From: Stephanodiscus triporus
Lineage: Eukaryota; Bacillariophyta; Thalassiosirophyceae; Thalassiosirales; Thalassiosiraceae
Direction of reading: 5' to 3'
Assembly (NCBI GenBank): GCA_036939755.1
Contig: JALLAZ010000041.1
Location: 1-28,597 of the forward strand
DNA: 28,597 nucleotides
Numbering within the stretch: the first letter of the stretch is position 1; each line of letters starts with the position of its first letter. Position numbers and translations under genes: made by a program. Below the pieces are notes generated by a model. It searched no databases. It saw only the letters and a program-made list of their open reading frames with translations, and had not been told where the DNA came from. This document shows positions 19,013 through 28,597 of this stretch, piece by piece.

Positions 19013-19340
19013 GGTTGAGGGGTGTTTTTTTCACGCCTGTAGACTGTAGACGCCGCCGCGCCAACGACAGAATTTCAGTTCACTCTCTCCTCTATTGTAC
19101 TTACATTAGTACGGAGGAGATCAGTACAACTCTTTTCCACAGAGAAGCAAGCAGAAGAGAAAAAAGTGAAACTGGAACTTGATGCCGTCGGCGAGAAAAC
19201 TGCTTCCCCCCCGCTCCTCCTGGCCTGGCCTCGCGCAAGGTTGAGGAATCGCCCAACAAGTTGTATGTATCTCTGGCGGAGGAAGGAAAAGCATCACCCA
19301 AAAGAGTGTAAGCTAAAACGAAGCGCCACCAAAGCAGATC
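19013..19340. promoter_or_regulatory. Divergent promoter between the kinase and coiled-coil genes
   Basis: This 328-bp gap lies between two start codons facing away from each other. It is likely to carry both promoters or one bidirectional promoter. ORFs of about 100 codons cross it on both strands but show no domain. No specific core element is recognised. Confidence 0.45.
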
Positions 19341-21800
19341 ATGAAGAGCCCAATCAGATGGGCACGGCGAAAGACGCCGTTGCGAAACGAAACGAACACC
19401 CCAATCAAAAACACTATGACAATTCAATTGAGAGACGATCGTGGTGCTCTTGGGATGAACGATAGTTGCGATGATACGGATTGTCTTTTATCGGATGAAT
19501 CTGTCATCACAGGAGATGCATCTCACAAACGCTGGCCGCGTGCCGCCGTGGATCCTCCTGAATGGCCGCCCCAAAACACGGTCACCAGGCGAGCAGCGGC
19601 AGTTGCAGTTCAGCGATCATCGAATAATGGCGAAATGTCGAAATCGACTCAACATTCTTTAAGCCTCGCCTCTCGATCTCATGACTCTAGATCGAATGCG
19701 TCTGTGTCTGCTGCTTCCAAGTCTCATGTTTTCAGAGGGTCTCCTCCACGAGATCATCGTTGTGGTGCTGACGACACGTCAAGTATTTGGGTCGCCAACT
19801 CTGATTCATCCTCCTGCGACGATATGACGTCCAACAAGAATGAGAGAGTTCCACGACCTCTGATGAAGGAAGATACTAATGTTTTTGCATCAGAATTGGT
19901 CGAGATTCCCCAGGTATTGTTAAAGAGCCGCTGCGACGGCAGCGATGGCAGCAGCAGTGGTAGTAGTAGTAGTAGCAGCAGCAGCAGCAACGACGGCAGC
20001 ATGCCGCCGCCAGGTTTTACTCTCCCACGCAAGGAAATCCGCGACACTATCAAATATCATCACAAAATGGGGCGAATTCTGTCGAAATTGGCGTTGGATC
20101 CAGACATGAAGTCTATGGTTGACAGTAGAGTGACTGGTGCTACGTTTCCAGTGGATGCCTACACGAATCATAGTGGAATCATGTCAGTTCATTCATCTTC
20201 TCTGAATGGACTACACTGCATCAACAGTACCGGTGGATCTGATGTGTCAAAAAAAATTGTAGTACCTAATTATGCATGCAAAATCAAGGAAAAGAAAGAA
20301 TTTCCCATCTGTGTGGAGCAGTGGGTTTCCAACTTCGTGAATGTTGTGAGTCATGATGCTGAATTGGAGCGAGTTCCTAGCATGGAATCTGGATGCTCTA
20401 GCTCACACAACAGCAGCAAAACGAATCGGAGCAAGAAGTTGGAGCAACACTTATCCTTTCTTGAGAGACACATGATCTTACAATTCAGTTCCTCTGCTGC
20501 TTCACCAACAAATCATTGGCCTGCCGCATCACCCTCAAACGATTGTCACGGGGATTGGACTTCTTCCATCACAGATCATAATGCTACTTCAATCTCGAAC
20601 ATGCCGTCCAATGTCTCCTTCTTTCCAATAATGGACGACCTGAGATCTCCACTGACGCGCACTTCTTCACCAGTGGGACAGGTTGACGATGCAGCTGATA
20701 TGGATCCTTCACCTAAATCGTCTATGGCTTATAATTTTTCTCTACCTCGCGTGCACCATGCATCATCTCAAACCACGCTTAACATTGACTATGATGCTGT
20801 TGCTGATACTGATGGTGGTGGTAATGATGAGATTAAATGTCAGCAAGACTTGGATAATGCTTGCTCTGAACTCGTTGAAGATATTAGACGCATCAAGGAC
20901 GAAACCGCATCAATGATGATGAAAATCAAGGATGGCATTCGAACTGACATTCAAGAGACTATGGAAGCACAAATGCAGCAACATCGTTCAAGGCTCAAGT
21001 TGGAAGTATCAGAAATGAGTAGGCGCTTGGAAAATGCTGCTCAGGCCACAGTTAAGGCAATCGAGAGTTTTCAAACAGATAAAGAAAATGAAGTGCTACT
21101 ATCACCATTGCTTAGGAAGGCTTCACCTTCTTATCCACACAAACGAATGCAATCGTATGGTACTAATTCGTCTACATTCTCCAGCAAAACTCCCAATCCT
21201 CCTGCTGCGGTGAATGATATCAACGGAGAAATCTTACTCACAGAGCTAGAAAAATCTTTTTTGTCCATGGAAGCAAGAATTTTGGATAAACTTACGGCCC
21301 AAATGGACAATGATGCGATTCGGCAACAACTTGCGATCAAAGAAATGATCGAGGAGAAAGTGTCCAAGGCAATAGCTGGATCAAATCTTGAAACGAAATT
21401 GGCTGTTCATGCAGTCAAAGCAGAGGCTGAACGAGTTTCCAAGATGGTATTGCGTGATAGGACGCCACCACGTGATAAAACACCACAACAAACAGGCTTG
21501 TCAAAGACTCAAACGAGCTTCATCAGTCCTACTCGCAATGCGCCTTCTCCGCAAATTTCCAGTAACAGTAAGAGTAAAGGAGATGACAAATCTTGGATTA
21601 GAGGCAATACCTCTAGCGTGATAAAGGAGGCCAAACATGGCTCCCAGAGGAGCTTGGAGGATAGTTTCACCGACACAATGAAAGTTATTGATGACTTTGT
21701 AGCTGATTGCGATGATATCGTTAGCGACTTCGATAAAATTGCATTTCGAATGCAAGATGGTAACGATTCATCTGATTCAGAGTTTGATTCTGAAGTTTGA
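19341..21800 (+). CDS. Ser-rich coiled-coil protein of unknown function
   Basis: This is a single-exon ORF of 819 residues. I do not recognise a family. The N-terminal half is basic and then Ser/Asp-rich and low-complexity, with a poly-Ser tract (about residues 200-215) encoded by AGC/AGT repeats. Residues about 505-580 (from QDLDNACSELVEDIRRIKDE to VKAIESFQTDKENE) and about 625-695 (ELEKSFLSMEARILDKLTAQ to HAVKAEAERVSKMVL) have the heptad-like charge pattern of coiled coils. Many Ser-Pro and Thr-Pro sites (for example RDRTPPRDKTP) suggest proline-directed phosphorylation. The C-terminus is acidic (DSSDSEFDSEV). The first Met is chosen; Met26 and Met39 are alternatives. A cytoskeletal or scaffold role is possible but not shown. 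It is head-to-head with the MAPKKK gene. Confidence 0.8.
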   Translation: MKSPIRWARRKTPLRNETNTPIKNTMTIQLRDDRGALGMNDSCDDTDCLLSDESVITGDASHKRWPRAAVDPPEWPPQNTVTRRAAAVAVQRSSNNGEMSKSTQHSLSLASRSHDSRSNASVSAASKSHVFRGSPPRDHRCGADDTSSIWVANSDSSSCDDMTSNKNERVPRPLMKEDTNVFASELVEIPQVLLKSRCDGSDGSSSGSSSSSSSSSNDGSMPPPGFTLPRKEIRDTIKYHHKMGRILSKLALDPDMKSMVDSRVTGATFPVDAYTNHSGIMSVHSSSLNGLHCINSTGGSDVSKKIVVPNYACKIKEKKEFPICVEQWVSNFVNVVSHDAELERVPSMESGCSSSHNSSKTNRSKKLEQHLSFLERHMILQFSSSAASPTNHWPAASPSNDCHGDWTSSITDHNATSISNMPSNVSFFPIMDDLRSPLTRTSSPVGQVDDAADMDPSPKSSMAYNFSLPRVHHASSQTTLNIDYDAVADTDGGGNDEIKCQQDLDNACSELVEDIRRIKDETASMMMKIKDGIRTDIQETMEAQMQQHRSRLKLEVSEMSRRLENAAQATVKAIESFQTDKENEVLLSPLLRKASPSYPHKRMQSYGTNSSTFSSKTPNPPAAVNDINGEILLTELEKSFLSMEARILDKLTAQMDNDAIRQQLAIKEMIEEKVSKAIAGSNLETKLAVHAVKAEAERVSKMVLRDRTPPRDKTPQQTGLSKTQTSFISPTRNAPSPQISSNSKSKGDDKSWIRGNTSSVIKEAKHGSQRSLEDSFTDTMKVIDDFVADCDDIVSDFDKIAFRMQDGNDSSDSEFDSEV
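19938..19990 (+). repeat. agc/agt trinucleotide repeat encoding poly-Ser
   Basis: A run of GGC/AGC/AGT codons encodes a Gly-Ser and then Ser tract inside the coiled-coil protein. It is an in-frame, length-variable type of repeat. Confidence 0.85.
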
Positions 21801-22362
21801 ATAAATCTATGGGCGCATATTCTCCCTGGCACTGTTGATAGCAGCTACATAAATTTATATACATTATTAACGGTGGAAGTGATATAAGTGTCATGTAGTA
21901 AAATGCCATAACTAGAAAATTCTCAAACAAATGTATCAACAGAGTAACATGTGATTGATTGCGGTATAGCCTTTTGATGAGCTCTTGTTGTTGCCTAGAT
22001 TGAATGAAACAAATAATATTGTAATGATTTGTTTTATCGACCTTTTCTCTTCCTCAAAGAATTCAAAATATGACGAAGGGGACTTTCAGAATCAAGGTAT
22101 GAATTCATGGTCGGTCTTCCTTAACTTTCTTCAAAGTAATCTTCGCCAAAAAAGCACTGAAGTCATTTTCCGAGTTCAATGATTCTTTTTCTCCTCGTTG
22201 GCACGAATAAAACGTGAGCTTCGTTAGTTGGTCACGAGGTGACGGTCTACAAAAGAGGCGACCGAATATCACTGCCAATCACAAATGCAATATGTAATGA
22301 AAATAATAACTTCCAGGCGAACACATATTCCTGATTCAAACTGATGTCTATGCGACAGTATT
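21801..22362. other. Convergent 3' flank
   Basis: This 562-bp stretch lies between the stop codons of the coiled-coil gene (plus) and the rhomboid-like gene (minus). It is AT-rich and holds only short unsupported ORFs. Polyadenylation signals would be expected here, but diatom signals are too variable to assign by eye. No RNA gene was recognised. Confidence 0.5.
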
Positions 22363-23612
22363 TTATACCCCTTCATCTCCATCCCCATCAGCCTGTTGCT
22401 GCCTCCGCCTCTCCGCCGCCCGCTCCAGCAAGGCTGCTCTCTCCTCGGATGTTTTAGGCGGCCTAGTGCCCCGGGACAATAGTCCCCCTCCACGTGGGCC
22501 ACCACCTAGAGATCTCCCACCCGATGACGGGAAAGAAGATGTTGTTGAAGCTGCTGGATCTGATGGTGCCCGTACTGCTGCTGGCCCTCCCCCGCCACTG
22601 CCGCTACCACTTCCCCCACCTCCTCCGCTCCCTATAAGCCAAGCATTGGGTCCACTAGCCGAGCCTAGAGTAATAAATCCAACTCTTTGCACGAAACTAC
22701 TCAAGCATCCTCCCCCGTCGCGATTTTCCCATTTCCTCACCTAAATGAAAAGAGGAGAGACAGTGCGGGGGCTCGTGTTATTAGTTGTCGGGTGAAGAAA
22801 ATAAATGTTAATGGAACATCTTCCCAATTGAACAAAATGAATAGATACTCACGGTCTCAACCTTGACCTTCCATCTATCTAGCTTTCCATACCCATAAGC
22901 ATATCCAACGGCCACACCCAACCCATACGCTAATCGAAAACCCGAGAACATGCTAAACAGTGCCAATAGCACCAACGGATAATAAAGAGTCGGAATTTCC
23001 AAGAAGAATAGACGACGTTTCATGTCTGGCGGGGCCTCAGAGCACTCCACCGCAATGATGCCAAGCAAAACTGTCCAAATTCCCAATGAAGCTGCCGTCA
23101 AATATTTCTCGCTGTTCGTTAGACCCCACAATAGAACCGATACGATCAAAAACAGAATATTGGTAACAATCGTCAACGTAATAAATAGCACCGCAAAGAA
23201 ACTGGATCCCATGGATCTAGGTAGGAATAATTCATGGATCAACATTGGGGTGAGTGGGGGTGAAGGAAGGCGTAATGAAAAATAAAATATTAAGGTCCGA
23301 GGTGTGAACTCACTGTTCTAGTTTTACCCCGTGATTCATGAAGCCCATGAAGGTGAAGAATAGTGATAATATATCCGTGCAAATGAGAGGACTCGTCAGT
23401 ATACGATACAATTGAAATTTGAATAGCGTAAAGACGGGAATATTGGCAAGAAGGTAGGCCGGACTGAAGAAGAAGCCTGTCAAGTAGGAGATGACGGTGG
23501 CATTTAGGACGTATCGAGTAATGAGTGGCGTGTCACGAAGGTATGACTCATATGCCGTCGATACCGGGTTGGCGTTTGGCGGACCACTGTTATTACTGCT
23601 CTCTCGGGACAT
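22363..23612 (-). CDS. Rhomboid/Derlin-like polytopic membrane protein (probable pseudoprotease), three exons
   Basis: The model is 346 residues: exons 23612-23314, 23216-22853 and 22740-22363, with introns of 97 and 112 nt. Junctions restore KLEQ-SMGSSFF and VET-VRKWEN. The start of the membrane domain (YESYLRDTPLITRYVLNAT and NIPVFTLFKFQLYRILTSP) follows the pattern of Derlins and rhomboid-like proteins such as UBAC2. About five to six hydrophobic segments are visible, the last near AYGLGVAVGYAYGYG. I see no rhomboid GxSG serine motif or matching TM histidine, so it is probably non-catalytic. Family members act in the ER, typically in ER-associated degradation or trafficking. The cytosolic tail is Gly-rich, with FPSSGGRSLGGG loosely like an SHP (p97/Cdc48-binding) box, then a basic helix (SEERAALLERAAERRRQQQ). 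ER location and Cdc48 binding are inferences. Confidence 0.85.
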
Positions 23613-23992
23613 TGGGGGGGTGTCAACGATTTTGAATGAGAAACCGACGTTTGGGGCGGATGCAGTGTGGCGAGTGCAATGTGATATGGTTCGTTGTCCG
23701 TGGCTGTTCGTTCGCTCTAGCTCATACCATGCCTCGCCTTAGGGTTTTAGGGTATCGTTGGGCGAGAAATTGTTACTCTAGTGTGGATATCGTAGATAGT
23801 ACCCTACCGACCGCGGTATTTTCCAGTTTTTCCCAACAAAATTCGATACTCTCTGTATTTTTCTGGGTCAAAAAATCTCTCTGCGTCCAGTGTAAAAATA
23901 GTGCCGATGCCAGACCACAAGCTTGTCGACCGACGGACCCTTCGTCTTCACACCCCCCCCACCCACCCCAACGACTATTTACTCAAGCACTC
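23613..23992. promoter_or_regulatory. Divergent promoter region between the rhomboid-like and hydrolase genes
   Basis: The 380 bp between the two starts is short of recognisable elements. The hydrolase frame is open upstream to 23636, with an in-frame Met at 23729. An N-terminally extended hydrolase is therefore possible, and the true promoter could be shorter. Confidence 0.4.
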
Positions 23993-25466
23993 ATGGTGGC
24001 CACCATTAATCAATTTCTCCAGCGTTGCAAACCTGCTATGGCTGCGTCATTTTTCCTATCTTACGAGATAAATAAGAAGAATGACATCCCAACCAAATGC
24101 GAGGGCCTCTCCTCCACTGCCTCGACGGGTTTGCTCTTTCTCGGCACCGGGTCATCGTGAGTGATGTGATCTTCATCCTTGTGTAATGAAACATGTTGTG
24201 GTTCTGATTCCTTCTTTCACGATCTTAACCGACGTATTGCACCAAGAACGGGATGCCCAAGGCCGAATTGCGCCCTTCTGTTTAATGCTAATGTAATCTC
24301 GGTTTCTCCCGATTCAAATGATGAATACGTCGAAAAGATGAAACAAAATTGTATTGTGAGCAGCTTGGCAACCCGAGGCGATCCGAGGTTTAACAAAGAC
24401 TACAGAGGCAATCCAAGCCTTATGATTATTCACCAAAATAGCGACACGGGTCGTGAAGAGCTTTCGGATGATGGCATTGTTCACATTAAGGCGTCCCAGA
24501 AGGGGGAGTCACATCGTAAAACTGTTGTCATTGATGTCGGCAAGACATTCACAGAAAATGCCTTGAGATGGATGCCATCTCATGGTCTCACGGCCATTGA
24601 TGCAGTGGTATTAAGTCACGAACACATGGAGTGGGTCATATGCAACGGTTTTCTTATCCTGTTTGCTTTGTATACATTCCTAATTATCGTTGTTTGTTTC
24701 CGTTACTGTTACAGTGCGATAGGTGGCCTTGATGATCTTCGTGGTTTCCAGGCGCTGCATACTCGGAATGCCCAAACAGGTCTGCCAGAACAAACGCCAA
24801 TATCTGTGCACCTATCGGAAACTTGCTTGGCGGCGCTCAAATCACAGTTTTTTTACTTATTCCCTAAGACGTCCCTGTTTGCAGGAGAAAGTGTATCACC
24901 GGATGGGACAAGGGTTCATCGGCACGTTTCAAAGCTAGACTTTTGTGTAGTGCAGAGTTTTCAGCCTTTCTTGGCGGCTGGCCTGCGCATGATTCCCTTG
25001 CCTGTCATGCACGGTGAAGATCTGATTGCAAACGGCTATGCATTTTCATTAGATGGCAGCAATAACAAGAAAACAAACGTAGTGTACGTAAGTAATGTGA
25101 TTGGCGGCAGCTGCTTTATTTCTTTCTCTAAAAGACACTCTAACTTCATTAACAATAATCAATTTCATGAAGCTGTCGGACATTAGCCGCATGCCAATTG
25201 AGACTGAAAATTTTATCATGGAAAAGCTTCCTCCCACCGATGTACTCGTGGTTGATGCTCTGTCACTAGACGGACTCGATCACCATACTCATTACAACCT
25301 AAGGCAGGCAGTGGAGCTTGTGCGTCGACTTAAGCCCCGACGTACTTTTTTGGTCGGCATGAGCTGTGATAGATTTCTACCGCACGATGATATGAATAGA
25401 GAATTGAAGGCGTTGGATGTAGACATAGAGTTTGCATTCGATGGCCTACTAGTTGAGACGCGGTGA
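23993..25466 (+). CDS. Metallo-beta-lactamase-fold hydrolase, PhnP-like (cyclic phosphodiesterase family), four exons
   Basis: The model is 404 residues: exons 23993-24156, 24247-24630, 24715-25087 and 25173-25466, with introns of 90, 84 and 85 nt. Splice 1 rebuilds LFLGTGSSTGCPRPNCALL, the typical start of this fold in PhnP-like proteins. Splice 2 rebuilds the metal site SHEHMDAIGGLDDLRG (His179, His181, Asp183). Splice 3 rebuilds VVYLSDISRMP, which carries the aspartate expected as a bridging ligand. Further metal-ligand candidates are the His in PLPVMHGED and those in GLDHHTHYN. Bacterial PhnP opens 5-phosphoribosyl 1,2-cyclic phosphate; the eukaryotic relatives in plants and fungi are largely uncharacterised, so the substrate is open. 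The Met at 23993 is chosen because the conserved domain starts about 45 residues later; an in-frame Met at 23729 would add 88 residues without homology. Confidence 0.9.
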
Positions 25467-25960
25467 TCGAGTGGCGAAGGCTAGAGCAGGCCACCATGTT
25501 AGGATTGGGGAGGGGGATCGAATTATTGGGGGAGAGGGATCAAGGAAGAGGCGATGTCTGGACCGAACGGAAGTTACGGCTAGTTGAAAATTGTGCTATT
25601 GACCTTATCGCAGCTGTTTAAAGACGTTGAAGTAGTGAAAGTGTGTGTATCCTTTGCGAATCTCGAGAGGGATCGTATATCCCCCGCGTACGCACATACA
25701 CAGAAGAAGTGTATAAGGTACAACTGATATCGTGTGTAATGGGACGAGGACATTACAAAAAGAACACCTCATGATTTGTTATCACTGTATCGACACATGA
25801 GTAACCTCAGAAGAGATGAGCAAGCTCCTGTAAAAAGTAGTGCAGTTGTTTCTAAATTAACTCTACTTCTTATATCCCCATACTGCATGAACCGAAATTA
25901 CCCACTCATCTCTAAAAAAGAATGCCCACTCCGTTTAATCAGCTATCACCGTTGTCGTTT
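25467..25960. other. Convergent 3' flank without a recognised gene
   Basis: This 494-bp gap separates the stop codons of the hydrolase (plus) and the SR protein (minus). A 62-codon plus-strand ORF (25776-25964) has no recognisable feature. No tRNA or snRNA was recognised. Confidence 0.5.
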
Positions 25961-28318
25961 CTAGCGACTCCTGCTTCGACTGTTGGAATAGGAAGGACTG
26001 CGCCTTCCTCTCTTTTTCCCATGGCGACGCCTCGATGAAGTATCAGATTCATAAGACGACCTTGACTGTGGGGATGGCTTTCCCTCGTCCTTACGCTGCA
26101 CCTGTTTCCTCTTGTTCTCCCTAGTCCTCTTCGTAGCCCTCTTCCCCGAAGAGGACGATGAACGACTGCTACTACTGCGCTCGCTTCCTCGACTATCAGT
26201 GCTGCTGTAGCTACTGCTGCCACTGCTCCGGCTACTGCTGCCACTGCTTCGGCTCAGACTGCGTGAATAAGATCGAGAGAGTCGGCGATTCTTCCTGCCA
26301 CGCCCCCCACTCCTAGATCGAGACGTTTTACTCTTTCCGTCACGGGCAGACGACGGACTCGATCCCACGCTCTTATCGGAACGAGATGGTGAGCGATCCA
26401 ATATCTTACCCTTGTCCGCCGATTCGCGGGAAGGAAACGAAGAGCGATGCGACTCCTCCTTCCCCGAGACTGGCCTATCGCCCCACCTACTTTTGCCCCT
26501 CCCCCTACTAATGATACCACCCACCTCCTCGCTAGTAAAAACAACGCCCTTATCACCATCCTCTGCATGATCAGTATCCCGCCTTCCATTGTTTTGTTCA
26601 GAGATCGAACGTCCACCATCGGACAATGCGGGTGGGATGGACAGGGAAGGTACCCCCGGACTTGTCTGACGACTGTCGCCACCGCTTCCCTCGGGGGCGG
26701 CATCGCTAGTTCGTTTGGGAGGCGGCGGCGGCGACGAACTTGATGCCCCCCCGCCGACGCCGCCGTCCACTTTCGTCATCGCGCCGCGATGGCGATTTTC
26801 ATCCCGACTGGCGGGGTCAGAGGGCGATGCGGGCGACGCGCTCGATGCGCCATTCGCATTCTTCTTCCTCGCCGGCGTAGGAGAAGGCGACATCGAACGA
26901 CTCCCGCTCGCGCTTCTTCTACCGGGACTATTGCCGCTGCTGCGTCGGCGGTATGCATCCACGTCCTTCCTCGCGCGGGGCTTCTTGTCCCCACTGTCCG
27001 ATCTTGAGCGCGAGGAGGGGCTGCCGTCGCGATCGCTCCTGCCTCGGGACGAAGAGCTGCCGCGGCTTCGCCCGCGACGAGACCTCTTGACGCCACGTCC
27101 TCGGCGACTATTGCTGGAGTAGGAGGACGACGAATAAGATCGGCTGCTCTTGCTGTAACTGCTCCTTGAACTGCCGGAGGAAGATGACGAGTAGGATGAC
27201 GAGTAGGATGACGAGCTGTACGACCTCGAGCTGGCACTGCTGCTGGACGTGCTGGGAGAACGCCCCCTCCTGGCGTTCTTGCCATTCCTCGTCTTCATCT
27301 TCTTCGTCTTCTTCTTCTTCTTCTTCATCTCCCCATCATCACCGCCATCCCGATCCCCCTCTCTGCGTTTCAGCTTGTCCTCCCTCCGTTTCTCTCGAAT
27401 CCTCGCCCGTTCCTCCTTGCGCATGGCCCTCTCGAGCGTTTCCTTCTCCTTCTGCCTCTCCATTTTTTTCCTGAGTTGCAACTCGCGATCGAACGCCTCC
27501 CCCTCCCTGTGCCTGTCGCGGGAGATCCCGAACGCGTCGCGCAGGCGATCGTTGCGCTGGTCCTGCAGGCGCTGTCGCGCCTGGGCGTTGTTGCCGCCGC
27601 GGCCCGTCGGCGCGCCGACGGGCCATCGATCGTCGCGGCCGCCATCGCGTCCGTCGTCGCGACGTCCACCCCGTTCGGATGCGGCGGGATTGTCCCACCG
27701 TCGCTGGCGCGTGGGCGGGGGCCGGCGATCGCCGCCGCAGTTTTCGGGGACCTCGTCCCCACCGGGGACGGCCTCCTTATCCTCCCCCGGTGCCTCGCCT
27801 CCCCCGTCCGCGACGTCGTCGGAATTCGCCTCGCCCTTCTCCGTGATCAGCTTGACCCCTCCACCTCCCTCCGCCTCCTCCCCATCGCCGCCGCGATCAT
27901 CGGCGCGCTCCTGTCCCTGCCGCCTCCTCCGTTCCTCCTCCTCCAATTCCTTCTTGGCCCACGCGTCCAACGTGCGCTTGCGCTCCCATTCCACCTCCTC
28001 GTCGATCTCCCCGTCGTTCATCCTCCCCCCCCCCTCAAGCCGATCGCGCAGCTCGAGCAGTCTCACCTCCAGCTGGCGTTTCTTCTCGTGCAGGGCCAGG
28101 GATGACGCACCCTCCCTCAGCGCCTCGTCGGTGAGGAGCTTATTCCGCGGCACGTCATTCCCGCCGCGTCCGCCGCCGCCGCGTCCGCCGCCGCCGGCGT
28201 TGGCATTCCTCCATGCGCGATGGAATCGGGAGGAGTTGCGCACGTGTCCGGCGTTGTACTGGACGTGACCGGACGTGGCTGTGCCCCGGACGGAGGATAA
28301 TCCGATCCCGTTGTACAT
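25961..28318 (-). CDS. SRRM2: SRRM2/Cwc21-like spliceosomal SR protein
   Basis: This is a single-exon ORF of 785 residues. The N-terminus MYNGIGLSSVRGTATSGHVQ matches the near-invariant start of Cwc21/SRRM2 (MYNGIGL-x-x-x-RG), the segment that in the yeast and human spliceosome contacts Prp8 and Snu114 near the catalytic core. The cwf21 helix follows at about residues 60-130 (HEKKRQLEVRLLELRDRLE and DEEVEWERKRTLDAWAKKE). Next are a charged Glu/Arg helix, a Lys run (MKKKKKKTKKMK), and several hundred residues of RS/SR-type low complexity ending in SYSNSRSRSR. Animal SRRM2 is long and Arg/Ser-rich while yeast Cwc21 is short; this one is intermediate and SR-rich. It should act in the nucleus as a splicing co-activator. 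RS serines are expected substrates of SRPK/CLK kinases. No intron is needed. Confidence 0.92.
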   Translation of the reverse strand: MYNGIGLSSVRGTATSGHVQYNAGHVRNSSRFHRAWRNANAGGGGRGGGGRGGNDVPRNKLLTDEALREGASSLALHEKKRQLEVRLLELRDRLEGGGRMNDGEIDEEVEWERKRTLDAWAKKELEEEERRRRQGQERADDRGGDGEEAEGGGGVKLITEKGEANSDDVADGGGEAPGEDKEAVPGGDEVPENCGGDRRPPPTRQRRWDNPAASERGGRRDDGRDGGRDDRWPVGAPTGRGGNNAQARQRLQDQRNDRLRDAFGISRDRHREGEAFDRELQLRKKMERQKEKETLERAMRKEERARIREKRREDKLKRREGDRDGGDDGEMKKKKKKTKKMKTRNGKNARRGRSPSTSSSSASSRSYSSSSYSSSYSSSSSGSSRSSYSKSSRSYSSSSYSSNSRRGRGVKRSRRGRSRGSSSSRGRSDRDGSPSSRSRSDSGDKKPRARKDVDAYRRRSSGNSPGRRSASGSRSMSPSPTPARKKNANGASSASPASPSDPASRDENRHRGAMTKVDGGVGGGASSSSPPPPPKRTSDAAPEGSGGDSRQTSPGVPSLSIPPALSDGGRSISEQNNGRRDTDHAEDGDKGVVFTSEEVGGIISRGRGKSRWGDRPVSGKEESHRSSFPSRESADKGKILDRSPSRSDKSVGSSPSSARDGKSKTSRSRSGGRGRKNRRLSRSYSRSLSRSSGSSSRSSGSSSYSSTDSRGSERSSSSRSSSSSGKRATKRTRENKRKQVQRKDEGKPSPQSRSSYESDTSSRRRHGKKRGRRSPSYSNSRSRSR
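27296..27330. repeat. ttc trinucleotide repeat encoding poly-Lys
   Basis: A TTC/TCT run on the plus strand encodes the consecutive lysines of the SR protein on the minus strand. Confidence 0.8.
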
Positions 28319-28597
28319 GGCGTTCGTGGCTCCGATTGACGAAGAAAAAGTGTCCTGCTTCCTTTAAAACGCTTGCTGCTCTCGATCAATCATAATCATC
28401 GGTGGACGTCCGTAAAAAATCGTATCTACGTAGATCGTACCATTAAATACACTTTTGTGGTAGTAGAGACTAGGTAGATAGATAAGGTACGTATCCGTAC
28501 TCTTATCACTTCTCAACTCAATGAGGTTGAGGGAAATAGGGGCGTACGAGTTTAAACCCTATTGTGAATCGCCCCCTTTTCTAACACTTTTTTTGGA
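28319..28597. promoter_or_regulatory. Upstream region of the SR protein gene
   Basis: These last 279 bases lie 5' of the SR protein start on the minus strand and should contain its promoter. The stretch is AT-richer than the coding region. It carries no ORF with support and no recognised RNA gene. Confidence 0.4.

Noticed and set aside
27249..28268. 339-codon plus-strand ORF opposite the SR protein
   Set aside because: The Phe/Ser/Pro-rich product is the antisense of Lys/Arg/Glu-rich codons. The minus strand begins with the canonical Cwc21/SRRM2 N-terminus.
1..28597. tRNA, rRNA, insertion sequences or transposase genes
   Set aside because: No cloverleaf, rRNA motif, transposase or reverse transcriptase motif, or terminal repeat flanked by a target-site duplication was found by eye. 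Covariance-model and repeat-library searches were not possible here.

Overview
This is nuclear DNA of a photosynthetic stramenopile, most likely a centric diatom. The evidence is compact genes with short GT-AG introns (65-150 nt wherever both ends can be placed), mostly with GTGAGT or GTAAGT donors, a probable plastid-targeted protein whose signal peptide is followed by a diatom-type A-x-x-F-like site, WRKY19-type CSHEGCTN zinc repeats, and eukaryotic families (KDM2/7 JmjC demethylase, MAPKKK, SRRM2/Cwc21). Species cannot be fixed from the sequence. Splice junctions were placed by hand from reading frame, consensus and family homology; no transcript data were available.

Layout. 1-181: low-complexity G/C runs and the start of an intron of a gene on the minus strand. 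182-565 (-): first exon of a putative plastid protein. 1280-2815 (+): aldo/keto reductase, two exons. 2893-5407 (-): KDM2/KDM7-like JmjC histone demethylase, two exons, with a small upstream ORF. 5472-6822: 1.35 kb with no supportable gene but some local repeats. 6823-8910 (-): secreted or ER flavin amine oxidase, four exons. 8911-10076: no confident gene, but a helical ORF fragment overlaps the end of the next gene. 10077-12437 (-): WRKY19-like zinc-repeat protein. 12650-14034 (+): a damaged Cdc48/AFG2-type AAA+ ATPase that runs in frame into 14035-15358 (+), the C-terminal two thirds of a MutY adenine DNA glycosylase. 15467-19012 (-): MAPKKK-like protein kinase, four exons. 19341-21800 (+): Ser-rich coiled-coil protein of unknown function. 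22363-23612 (-): rhomboid/Derlin-like membrane pseudoprotease, three exons. 23993-25466 (+): PhnP-like metallo-beta-lactamase hydrolase, four exons. 25961-28318 (-): SRRM2/Cwc21 spliceosomal SR protein.

The genes alternate strands almost perfectly, in convergent (77-562 bp) or divergent (212-714 bp) pairs. They do not form a pathway. The window reads as ordinary compact diatom gene space covering redox metabolism, chromatin, DNA repair, signalling, membrane quality control and splicing. GC content is strikingly mosaic: very GC-rich, trinucleotide-repeat-rich blocks (about 200-5460, 10300-14700 and 26200-28300) alternate with AT-richer blocks.

The most unusual locus is the AAA+ ATPase/MutY chimera at 12650-15358. 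The ATPase lacks most of its first ATPase core and nearly all of its second, and has in-frame stops. Its reading frame nevertheless continues without a break into a MutY glycosylase that lacks its own N-terminal half. This is either a deletion-derived fusion or pseudogene, or an assembly collapse. I saw no clearly novel multi-gene system.
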